Assembly: GCA_900756575.1 (NCBI GenBank)
Contig: CAAEKQ010000185.1
Span: forward strand, 1 to 22,287
Direction: 5' to 3'
Origin: an uncultured Oscillospiraceae bacterium
Lineage (GTDB): Bacteria > Bacillota > Clostridia > Oscillospirales > Oscillospiraceae
DNA length: 22,287 nucleotides
This document shows positions 1 through 5,777 of the stretch, piece by piece; positions within the stretch are counted from its first letter, which is position 1; each line of letters starts with the position of its first letter. Under the pieces are notes generated by a model, which did no database searches, was not told the DNA's origin, and worked only from the letters and a program-made list of their open reading frames with translations. The translations under genes were made by a program, and so were the position numbers.

Positions 1-41
1 AACTCATCGCTGAATGCGGAAATCGTCATCTGTTTATCCAT
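1..41 (-). CDS. IS5-like transposase, N-terminal fragment cut by window edge
   Basis: Thirteen codons are visible on the minus strand from an ATG at 41, reading MDKQMTISAFSDE, before the window ends. From memory this start resembles the N-terminus of IS5-family (DDE) transposases of gut Clostridia, which begin with a short Met-Asx-Lys-Gln and a TI..FSDEL motif; no search was possible. A TATAAT box ends six bases before the ATG, so the transposase mRNA would be leaderless or nearly so, and no Shine-Dalgarno sequence is seen. The neighbouring surface-protein frame ends just upstream of this ATG, which fits an insertion into that gene. The call rests on a very short peptide and could be wrong. 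Confidence 0.5.
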   Translation of the reverse strand, partial: MDKQMTISAFSDE

Positions 42-94
42 GCGTTCATTATATCATAATTTGGCTTCGTTTTGCTTTTTTGTGCGGTATTGCC
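1..94 (-). mobile_element. Putative left end of an IS5-like insertion sequence
   Basis: The adhesin reading frame keeps CnaB-like character up to about base 95 and then changes to a basic, unrelated tail. The switch coincides with minus-strand sequence beginning GGCAATACCGCAC, preceded by TAA, which would suit a terminal inverted repeat with a short target duplication. The rest of the IS lies outside the window, so neither the opposite inverted repeat nor the target duplication can be verified. The boundary at about 94/95 is inferred. Confidence 0.45.
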
Positions 95-2124
95 TTAGAA
101 ATGCGGACTTCGTAGATCGTCTCATCCCGATCATATCCGGCCCAGCCGGTGCGCTGCTGGACGCAGTAGATGCCATAGGGCAGGTTCTTGGAGGTGCCTT
201 TTCCATTCTTGCCGATGGTAATGATGTCCCGCTCAGAGTCTTTGGCCTTGTCGTAACTGCCAGCAGATTTGAGATATATGGTAAACGTAGCCCCTTTCTC
301 CGGCTGCTTGTCTCCGGAGACGGTATTCAGGGCGTACTTGGTCAGCTGGATTTTGCCGTACATTGCGGGATCACTGACCGTTACAGAAAAGCTATTTTCC
401 TTCTCACTGTAGTGGTCGTAGCTGGTTTTCAGCTTGTACACGGTTTCATCCAGCTTGTAGCCAGCGGGCGCTTTCGTCTCCTTGAGGGTGTAAACCCCAT
501 CATCAGCTGTGCAAGGGAACAAATCCGTGGTGAAGCCGCCGTTGGAAACGGTATACGTTGCAACGGCTTTGCCGGATTTATACAAGGTGTACTCCGCGCC
601 GTTTAGCGTGGCATCGCCTTGGGGTGCTGACTTTCCGGTATCCGCATCCACCTTCGTGATGGTTGCCCGCCAGTGCTTCCAGACGTTCTCCGCAGTGGCA
701 TAAGCAATGTCATTGCCGGGAATGGTGACGGTCTGCGGCTCCGGGAGGATGTACGCATTGCCAGGAGAGACTTCCTCCAGCGTATAGGTGCCGATCTCGA
801 TATCCTTGAAGTACGCCTTGCCGTCTGAACCCGTGGTAGCGGTTACGTCCACGGGGTTGCCCTTGTCACTGGTGCCGTACAGCCGGAAGGTGAATCCAGA
901 CCAACTGCCATAGTTCACAGCTTTGGAAACGACTAAACTGCCGGTTTTCGGCGCGTCTGCCCAGGTCAGGCTGATGTACGCATGAAGATAGTCCGCGCCA
1001 CCGGAGGTCAGCACCGTCTGGTAGGTGGGGTTCTCCCAAATGGTCGGGTTGCTGGTGGACATGAGCTTCTGGTCGGAAGTTCCGGTGATCGTCTGGCCCT
1101 TGATGGCATCTGCACTTGCCGCTGGCACGGAAATGTATAATGTATTGCCGCTTCGAGAAAAGTTCACACCGGACGCAGAGAAGGTGAAATGGGCCAGTAC
1201 ACCCGCCGTGTCTCGAACGCTGCCCTCGTAGCAGCCGTTGGAATTGTTCAGGGTTAGTGTGATGGACTTCGCGCTACTCTGAGACGAACCAGCAAAGCTG
1301 GGAACTGTACCATCCGACACAGAAATGGCATTTAGAATCCCGTCATAGCAGCTCTGGAAGTCCGCACCCAGCACTGCGTAAACATTGCGGTAGAGGCCGT
1401 AATCCGAGCAGGACTTGATGTCCGCATTGTAGCGGCTGTGAGAGACAACCTCCCAAATGAGTACCTGTGTTGCGGCATACTGCACCTGACGGCTGTAACC
1501 ATAGTCTACCTGCGGGTAGCCAAACGCCAGAATCTTCTGAATGTGGCTGCGCTGGAGGTCGTCCAATTCCAGCTTCCAATAGGAGGAGTTGCTGGCCTCG
1601 TCTGCCGTGTACGATGTATAATACTGCCCACCCAGGGACGTGGTGTTCGGCTCTATGCAGTATGAGTCCACGCCGTCGATGGTGTGATAGGCGATTTCAC
1701 TGGTGTAAAAATAGTGCCCATAGCTGTGCGAACCGTCCACTTCGTAACGATGGCACTTCCACCGAGCGGACTGGTAGGCGGCGAAGGTCACGCAGGTGGA
1801 CTTGCCCATGGTGCCGCCGCCACCTAACAGCATGACACCACCGTTGTCCGTGCGGGTCAGCGTTTCGCCATCCATGGAGGTGGGTGCTTCGTAAGCTGGT
1901 TCCGTTTCGGAATTTTCCACGGTTCCATCTGTTTCTGATATGGATTGGATCGGCGGCGAGATGATGGGTTCTTCCTTCGACTGAGAACCCACCAGTGATT
2001 CCTTTGTGGATTCCGCAGCTGAGATGTCCGGCTCATTGTCCGCCAAGGCACTGGGGATCACGCCGGCGATCAAGGCGAGCACCAGCAGGAGGGCGAAGAG
2101 CCGTTTATGGTTTCTTATTTTCAA
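49..2124 (-). CDS. Cys-Gln thioester-forming surface adhesin with CnaB domains, 3' end truncated
   Basis: This is a secreted surface protein of the thioester/SpaA-like family, expected to bind host targets covalently through an internal Cys-Gln bond. The start is a TTG at 2124, nine bases after AAGGGAG; a longer frame from 2133 would begin against that ribosome binding site. Numbering from 2133, residues 8-31 are a signal peptide (basic stretch, hydrophobic core, ALA cleavage site). The thioester domain covers about 110-390, with Cys159 in YCIEPN and Gln223 in ATQVLIWE as probable partners. CnaB-like beta modules lie at about 398-475, 488-588 and 592-680, with typical lysines and Glu-containing TLEE and TLKE strands. 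Family members usually carry more repeats and an LPxTG anchor. Here the last 14 residues (AIPHKKAKRS...) are basic and unrelated, and no anchor exists, so the gene appears cut by the IS. The product, if made, is likely released rather than anchored. Confidence 0.82.
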   Translation of the reverse strand: MKIRNHKRLFALLLVLALIAGVIPSALADNEPDISAAESTKESLVGSQSKEEPIISPPIQSISETDGTVENSETEPAYEAPTSMDGETLTRTDNGGVMLLGGGGTMGKSTCVTFAAYQSARWKCHRYEVDGSHSYGHYFYTSEIAYHTIDGVDSYCIEPNTTSLGGQYYTSYTADEASNSSYWKLELDDLQRSHIQKILAFGYPQVDYGYSRQVQYAATQVLIWEVVSHSRYNADIKSCSDYGLYRNVYAVLGADFQSCYDGILNAISVSDGTVPSFAGSSQSSAKSITLTLNNSNGCYEGSVRDTAGVLAHFTFSASGVNFSRSGNTLYISVPAASADAIKGQTITGTSDQKLMSTSNPTIWENPTYQTVLTSGGADYLHAYISLTWADAPKTGSLVVSKAVNYGSWSGFTFRLYGTSDKGNPVDVTATTGSDGKAYFKDIEIGTYTLEEVSPGNAYILPEPQTVTIPGNDIAYATAENVWKHWRATITKVDADTGKSAPQGDATLNGAEYTLYKSGKAVATYTVSNGGFTTDLFPCTADDGVYTLKETKAPAGYKLDETVYKLKTSYDHYSEKENSFSVTVSDPAMYGKIQLTKYALNTVSGDKQPEKGATFTIYLKSAGSYDKAKDSERDIITIGKNGKGTSKNLPYGIYCVQQRTGWAGYDRDETIYEVRISKAIPHKKAKRSQIMI

Positions 2125-2146
2125 ATAATACAACTCCCTTCAAAAC

Positions 2147-2193
2147 GAAAAAAGGCCCCTGCATCCATCAAGAGAATGATAGACACAGGAGCC
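2147..2193 (-). terminator. Terminator-like hairpin directly upstream of the adhesin
   Basis: On the minus strand GGCTCCTG pairs with CAGGGGCC (one G-U pair), with a further weak inner stem, followed by a run of six T. The T-run ends about seven bases before the AAGGGAG ribosome binding site of the adhesin. No promoter can fit between hairpin and gene, so transcripts must read through it; it may act as an attenuator or limit read-through. Confidence 0.6.
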
Positions 2194-2243
2194 TCGGTAA
2201 TATTTATGTGATCAGCGTAATGCTGTTATTTTTCGGAGAACGC

Positions 2244-2281
2244 GAAAAAGCCCCGGAACATCTTTTACGATGCTCCGGGGC
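2244..2281 (-). terminator. Rho-independent terminator, minus strand
   Basis: GCCCCGGA pairs with TCCGGGGC, with an inner GATG/CATC helix, and on the minus strand is followed by TTTTT. The opposite strand lacks a T-run. It stops minus-strand transcription arriving from the tRNA/element side, or forms part of the adhesin leader. Confidence 0.7.
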
Positions 2282-2433
2282 AGGGGAGAAGTCGATACTG
2301 ATTGGTCATTTCTACAGGACATTCACGTCTGAATGCAGCAGAACCGACAAAGTGTGATAAATTGGAGAAAAATGTGCCGTCATAAAGTTGCAATTACTGC
2401 GTATCAATGCAGCAAATCCAACAAACTTTTTGA

Positions 2434-2484
2434 AAAAAGAAAATGGCTTCAGAAATCGGAGAGAAAATCCGATTTTTGAAGCCA
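2434..2484 (-). terminator. Rho-independent terminator, minus strand
   Basis: GGCTTCAAAAATCGGA and TCCGATTTCTGAAGCC form a long stem with one mismatch, followed on the minus strand by TTTTCTTTTTT. No clear gene precedes it on this strand apart from tRNA-Val, whose own terminator candidate lies at 2653-2679. Confidence 0.65.
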
Positions 2485-2652
2485 AAATATCTAAGATATG
2501 GATATAAAATGAGAGTAAAATGGAACAATTCGGAGAACAATTCCTGAAAGCGGAGAGGTATCTTTTTCTTTCATTCAAAAACGCACGAAAATGCGCTCGG
2601 AAAATCGGAACATTTTCGTCGCAAAAATGGGCAAAATCGTATCAAAATAGCA

Positions 2653-2679
2653 AAAAGCCTGCGAAATTCGCAGGCTTTT
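2653..2679 (-). terminator. Probable original tRNA-Val terminator, now at left end of element
   Basis: A perfect GCCTGCGAA/TTCGCAGGC hairpin is flanked by AAAAA and TTTT, so it can work in both directions. It lies about 30 bases beyond the 3' end of the duplicated tRNA fragment, the place expected for the terminator of tRNA-Val before the element inserted. Confidence 0.7.
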
Positions 2680-2709
2680 GTTCCTGGTATCTAAATACTA
2701 CAGGATATA

Positions 2710-2754
2710 TGGTGGACGATAACGGACTCGAACCGCTGACCCTGCGCACGTCAA
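2710..2754 (-). repeat. Left att site: 45-bp copy of the 3' part of tRNA-Val
   Basis: These 45 bases are identical to 5660-5704, the 3' portion of tRNA-Val(GAC) from the CCA end through the T arm, variable loop and anticodon loop. After 2754 the sequence diverges and no D arm or 5' acceptor strand follows, so this is a tRNA remnant. It is the left junction produced by site-specific integration into the tRNA gene. Confidence 0.93.
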
Positions 2755-2773
2755 CCTTTATGCTCAAACGTTC

Positions 2774-2848
2774 AAGGCTGGTGTGTGCGGCGGAGGACCC
2801 CCGAAGGGGGAACCACCGCCCCCCACACCAACGCTCTAAACCAGCCTT
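2774..2848. other. Extended hairpin region inside left att, possible single-strand origin or terminator
   Basis: Nested complementary arms are seen: AAGGCTGG (2774-2781) with CCAGCCTT (2841-2848); TGGTGTG (2779-2785) with CACACCA (2824-2830), which overlaps the first arm by three bases; GGCGG (2789-2793) with CCGCC (2816-2820); and CCCCC/GGGGG around GAA (2798-2810). It overlaps the integrase stop codon. No T-run follows, so it is not a standard terminator. A fold like this in a rolling-circle replicon may serve as a single-strand origin. Confidence 0.55.
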
Positions 2849-3767
2849 ACAGCCGATCACGCAAAGAGCCAACAGCACGTTTCATTGCATTAACATCCGG
2901 GTGCGTATACCGAGCAGTAGTCTTAATGTCAGAATGCCCCAGCATCACCTGAACCACTCGAATATCATTCCCGGATTCCAAACAAAGCGTTGCAAAAGTA
3001 TGCCTGCAACAATGAGGAGATAGAGAACGAACAGAAGGGCAGTCTTCCCGAAGATGCCGAAAGAAGGTCTGATAATCTCTGGAGAAATTCCGAGGATTCA
3101 TCAAAGTACCGTTCTTTGTTCCGAATATGTACATACCGTTATGGGGCAGTGCATGAAGCCGATACGACAGTTCCGGCACAATAGGAACCGTTCTAAGGCT
3201 ACCAGCAGTTTTAGCTACATTCTCAGTCACACAGGGCTTTCCATTCACCACATAAACAGAGCGGTTAATGGTCAGCGTGTCATTACTCAAATCGTCCCAG
3301 CGAAGCCCTAGCAGTTCCCCACGGCGTAAGCCGGTTAAAAGCAGTGCAATAATAGCCGTGCCTATTCGGGCATTAGAATAGCACATAGCATATTCCAGAA
3401 TCGTTGACACTTCTTCAAACGTAAATGATTCACGGACTTTTTCGCGGACATGGGGAACCTTCAAATGCAAAGTCGGGTTACGGTCACATATTCCGTTCTC
3501 GACTGCTTCACGGAACAATGCATTTATCATCACCCGCATTTTATCCATGTAGGACTTTGAAGCGGTCTTTGCAAATTCGTTATAGAAAGCCTGTATATGC
3601 ATGGGAAGAATTTCACCCAAAGGAACAGCTTTCAGAGAATCGGGAATACGCCGCTCCAACAATTCAAGCTGATGATAGGAACCCTGCTTCATGGTTCCGG
3701 CTTTGTAGTATTTCAGCCATAGGGGAATCCATTCCCCAAGGGTCATGTTTGCGGGTAAGTTGTCCAA
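2847..3767 (-). CDS. Tyrosine recombinase/integrase of the tRNA-Val element
   Basis: This 306-residue phage-type integrase would catalyse integration and excision between the 45-bp tRNA-Val repeats. An N-terminal SAM-like core-binding domain spans about 8-90. The catalytic domain shows Arg148 in TGLRRGE, a probable beta-hairpin Lys186, His252-x-x-Arg255 in PHCCRHTF, His278 in MLGHSD and the nucleophile Tyr287 in ARYTHP, so all expected active-site residues are present. It lacks the N-terminal arm-binding domain of longer integrases. The start is a TTG at 3767 with GGAGG six bases upstream. It overlaps the end of rep by 25 bp, suggesting translational coupling. Its 3' end lies about 90 bp from the left att, the usual place for an integrase. 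Confidence 0.93.
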   Translation of the reverse strand: MDNLPANMTLGEWIPLWLKYYKAGTMKQGSYHQLELLERRIPDSLKAVPLGEILPMHIQAFYNEFAKTASKSYMDKMRVMINALFREAVENGICDRNPTLHLKVPHVREKVRESFTFEEVSTILEYAMCYSNARIGTAIIALLLTGLRRGELLGLRWDDLSNDTLTINRSVYVVNGKPCVTENVAKTAGSLRTVPIVPELSYRLHALPHNGMYIFGTKNGTLMNPRNFSRDYQTFFRHLREDCPSVRSLSPHCCRHTFATLCLESGNDIRVVQVMLGHSDIKTTARYTHPDVNAMKRAVGSLRDRL

Positions 3768-4636
3768 TTTGTACCTCCATTAGAAAAACGCTGAAAAATA
3801 TCATCAAAGGAAATGGGGAAAGAATGCCCTTCATTATCATCTACGAACAGTGCAAGGGCTTCTTCCTCTGTTTTGAAAGTCTTGATTGCAACGTAGTCAT
3901 TACAGAAGTCCGGCTGAAAATCGTTTACGATATGTCCGCGGCAGATCGTTTCGGCACGATTCAACCCCTGAGAGCAGAGATAGAGCTTTTTGTTTAATCC
4001 AACCTGAGAAGAAACCAAATCCTTCGTAATATACTTCGTAATGTACTTAGCAGTAGCTTCAAGATTCCGGATAGGTTCACAGGTAACGTAGCCGAAACTA
4101 GCTGCATACCGCGACCAGTTCATAATTTGCCGACCTTCACCAAGCATACGAAGAACACGCATAGGAAGGTGGTCATGCAGCGAGAAAAGAGTAAGTTCGC
4201 TTTTGGGAATCCCCATAAACAAGCCGTGCATATGCCATGCACCGTCTTTGTGCTGTTCGGGAATCAAAAGATACTTAATAGCCCAGCCATAGCGAAAACG
4301 AAGATTGTTGAGAAACTTAGAAAGATGCTTCTTAAAAATGGGAAGATCATTTCGATTGAACTTTTCAGGGCTGAGTGTAAGTGTGACAAAGTATTCCCAC
4401 GGATTGCACAGTGCTAGTTCGGTCACTCTGCTTTTTGTTCTGGAAACGCTTGCATCCAGCTTCTTTGTATTACCGGCAGAGTTGCGCTTTCCGGTCTTAA
4501 TAATACCGATTTCTTCAAAGCCGGGAAGACGGCAGGACTTCATAAGAACAACCTTATAGCAGGAATCGTTATACCGTTTCAGAGTTGCAAAACTGCGCTG
4601 AAAAACAGAATCACGAGAATAACCAAGTGCGTACAT
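3743..4636 (-). CDS. Rolling-circle replication initiator, HUH two-tyrosine type (G2P/phiX-A-like)
   Basis: This predicted 297-residue Rep would nick the element's origin and start rolling-circle replication. Numbering from the ATG at 4636, motif 1 is YFVTLTLSP (about 82-90), the metal-binding HUH motif is WHMHG with His135 and His137, and the catalytic motif is AKYITKYITKD with Tyr198 and Tyr202. Two tyrosines four residues apart are typical of phage-type initiators (filamentous G2P, microvirus A/VP4) and some plasmid Reps. The ATG follows GGGAGGT by seven bases; a longer frame to 4651 would start inside that site. There is no helicase domain. The integrase start overlaps its 3' end. Family relationship to inovirus or microvirus Reps is inferred from motifs alone. 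Confidence 0.85.
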   Translation of the reverse strand: MYALGYSRDSVFQRSFATLKRYNDSCYKVVLMKSCRLPGFEEIGIIKTGKRNSAGNTKKLDASVSRTKSRVTELALCNPWEYFVTLTLSPEKFNRNDLPIFKKHLSKFLNNLRFRYGWAIKYLLIPEQHKDGAWHMHGLFMGIPKSELTLFSLHDHLPMRVLRMLGEGRQIMNWSRYAASFGYVTCEPIRNLEATAKYITKYITKDLVSSQVGLNKKLYLCSQGLNRAETICRGHIVNDFQPDFCNDYVAIKTFKTEEEALALFVDDNEGHSFPISFDDIFQRFSNGGTNWTTYPQT

Positions 4637-5070
4637 CGTCCGACCTCCCAAGTGAGTAAAATATGTTAATTAGTCAAGTATAGGACTGCGCCCATCGAAC
4701 CAACTGCGCCGGAAAATTCGGGTGTAGAATAGGCAGAAAATCGAACTGCCCAGCAAACCGCATTCGCTTACGGACTGCGCCCATCATCCAACTGCCTGCA
4801 CGGAATTGGTGAGCAGGTGAGGGATTATACTTCTACAATCGCACACGTTCCACCCCTCCGCCCCGGCTCCGGGGTGCGTGCTCTGGTCGGTAAACCGGGT
4901 GCCGCAGTTCTGCAGAATAATCAACGAATAGTTGAAATCTACGGATAGTCTATCACAAGAGCGTAAAACTGTCAACTGTTTATAAATATCAACTAATAGT
5001 GAATTTATTTACTGCTTGCAAAAAACATTCAAATAAGATAGAATCAAAGAAAAACAAGGAGGGGAGAATC
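4637..5070. other. Non-coding region with repeats, candidate double-strand origin and divergent promoters
   Basis: This region separates rep (minus) from xre (plus). A 14-bp repeat GGACTGCGCCCATC occurs at 4683-4696 and 4772-4785, each followed a few bases later by CAACTGC; a third AACTGCC lies near 4744. A CCCCGG/CCGGGG hairpin sits near 4862-4875. On the minus strand TACTTGACTAATTAAC (4680-4665) resembles, by eye, the phiX174-type nick region (CTTG followed by an AT-rich run). Nick site and promoters are not proven. Confidence 0.45.
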
Positions 5071-5511
5071 ATGGAAAATAAACTTGCCCCCTATGAATGC
5101 CAGTTTACAATTGAGGAACGAAAGAAAATTACGGCGCATACACTGCAAGAATTGAGAAAAGCAAAAGGGTATTCGCAAAAAGAAGTAGCCAGCTATATTC
5201 AGGTTAAGCCAGCTACGTTCAACACATATGAAACAGGAAGAACCGAACCTCCTATAGAGGTATTGGTAAGACTATCGTATCTGTACCAAACGCCGATTGA
5301 CTATCTGGTACAAAAGGACAGGCAGTATAGAACGGCAACTGATCTTCAAGCTATGTTGGATGATTATAAAAAAGAGCTAAAGAAAACCGAAACGAGCAAC
5401 GATCCGAGCAAAGCCGCAATCAAAGAAATGCTTGAAAGAATGATTGACCAGCTTACCGTTCTGATACAAAAAGAAGAAACTAAGGATTCTATTAACAGCG
5501 ATATAGAATAA
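5071..5511 (+). CDS. XRE-family transcriptional regulator of the element
   Basis: This 146-residue DNA-binding protein has an HTH_3/Cro-CI domain at about 24-80 (LRKAKGYSQKEVASYI...PATFNTYETGRTEPP). A C-terminal helical, Lys/Glu-rich part at about 90-137 may mediate oligomerisation. The ATG at 5071 follows AGGAGGGG by six bases; an in-frame GTG at 4999 lacks a comparable site. It is the only plus-strand gene of the element and is divergent from rep-int across the origin-like region, the expected position for a repressor of replication and integrase genes (inference). A strong terminator follows directly. No peptidase domain for SOS-linked cleavage is visible. Confidence 0.88.
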   Translation: MENKLAPYECQFTIEERKKITAHTLQELRKAKGYSQKEVASYIQVKPATFNTYETGRTEPPIEVLVRLSYLYQTPIDYLVQKDRQYRTATDLQAMLDDYKKELKKTETSNDPSKAAIKEMLERMIDQLTVLIQKEETKDSINSDIE

Positions 5512-5513
5512 AA

Positions 5514-5560
5514 AATCCCCCTGCCTTGCCGCTCCGATGGAATGGCAAGACAGGGGGATT
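5514..5560 (+). terminator. Terminator after element xre gene
   Basis: AATCCCCCTG and CTTGCC pair with GGCAAG and CAGGGGGATT, with one C/A mismatch and a loop of about 14 bases. It starts two bases after the xre stop. The T-run (CTTTTTT) is offset by about eight bases on the plus strand; AAAAA on the other side gives a T-run on the minus strand. Confidence 0.75.
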
Positions 5561-5619
5561 CCTGAACTTTTTTATGAAATTTCGGCAGATTAGACAGGAT
5601 GCACTTTTGTATAAAAAAA

Positions 5620-5657
5620 CGAAAGCCCCGAAACCGTTGCGGTTTCAGGGCTTTTTA
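5620..5657 (-). terminator. Terminator of tRNA-Val supplied by the element
   Basis: AAAGCCC-GAAACCG and CGGTTTC-GGGCTTT form a stem with a TTG loop, with T-rich tails on both strands. It lies three bases beyond the tRNA CCA end on the minus strand, so it ends the tRNA transcript, and it can also stop plus-strand transcription from xre. Confidence 0.8.
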
Positions 5658-5659
5658 AC

Positions 5660-5704
5660 TGGTGGACGATAACGGACTCGAACCGCTGACCCTGCGCACG
5701 TCAA
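5660..5704 (-). repeat. Right att site within tRNA-Val
   Basis: This 45-bp sequence is identical to 2710-2754 and covers the tRNA from the CCA end to the anticodon loop. Together the two copies define the integrated element. Confidence 0.93.
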
Positions 5705-5735
5705 GCGCATGCTCTACCAGCTGAGCTAATCGTCC
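5660..5735 (-). tRNA. tRNA-Val (anticodon GAC)
   Basis: A 76-base cloverleaf is read on the minus strand. The acceptor stem GGACGAT/ATCGTCC carries discriminator A and an encoded CCA. The D arm is GCTCAGCTGGTAGAGC, the anticodon arm TGCGC-TTGACGT-GCGCA contains GAC, and the T arm is AGCGG-TTCGAGT-CCGTT. The 3' 45 bases are duplicated at 2710-2754, so this gene is the integration target and its 3' half was supplied by the element with sequence unchanged. Confidence 0.97.
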
Positions 5736-5749
5736 AGAGAACGTGATTT

Positions 5750-5777
5750 ATTATACCACGTTTCACCAAAATGTCAA
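5750..5777 (-). promoter_or_regulatory. Sigma-A promoter of tRNA-Val
   Basis: On the minus strand TTGACA, 16 bases, then TATAAT, with the -10 box about 14 bases before the tRNA 5' end. The -35 box overlaps the stop codon of the upstream EamA gene. Confidence 0.85.

Larger units (their letters stand above)
2134..2709. other. Gene-free stretch between truncated adhesin and att site
   Basis: No convincing coding sequence is seen on either strand. The region is AT-rich and holds four hairpins, each oriented to terminate minus-strand transcription. A short word, AATGCAGCA, is repeated at 2332-2340 and 2406-2414. No riboswitch fold that I recognise (c-di-GMP, SAM, T-box) is apparent. Confidence 0.6.
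2755..5659. mobile_element. Minimal integrative element at tRNA-Val (integrase, HUH Rep, XRE)
   Basis: The element lies between perfect 45-bp repeats; with one att copy the excised circle would be about 2,950 bp. It is more AT-rich than the core genes to its right. Contents in order are a tyrosine integrase (minus), an overlapping HUH-type Rep (minus), a non-coding origin-like region, and a divergent XRE regulator (plus). It has no relaxase, coat, Zot-like ATPase, resistance or toxin-antitoxin gene. The layout suggests an integrating rolling-circle plasmid or a phage satellite that could be moved by a helper. Confidence 0.85.

Noticed and set aside
2312..2578. 88-codon open frame on the minus strand in the gene-free stretch
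   Set aside because: It runs through a terminator hairpin, has no good ribosome site, and its Phe/Leu/Ser-rich composition looks like translated AT-rich non-coding DNA.
2134..2709. Riboswitch (c-di-GMP or similar) controlling the adhesin
   Set aside because: Hairpins are present but no conserved aptamer core was recognised by eye.
2710..2754. A second tRNA-Val gene
   Set aside because: Only the 3' 45 bases are present; the D arm, 5' acceptor strand and promoter are missing, so it is an att remnant.
4784..4975. 63-codon open frame on the minus strand in the origin-like region
   Set aside because: No ribosome binding site or recognisable motif; it overlaps the repeats and hairpin of the putative origin.
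2755..5659. Complete inovirus or microvirus prophage
   Set aside because: The Rep is phage-like, but no coat, Zot-like ATPase, pilot or adsorption protein exists and the unit is too small for a full virus.
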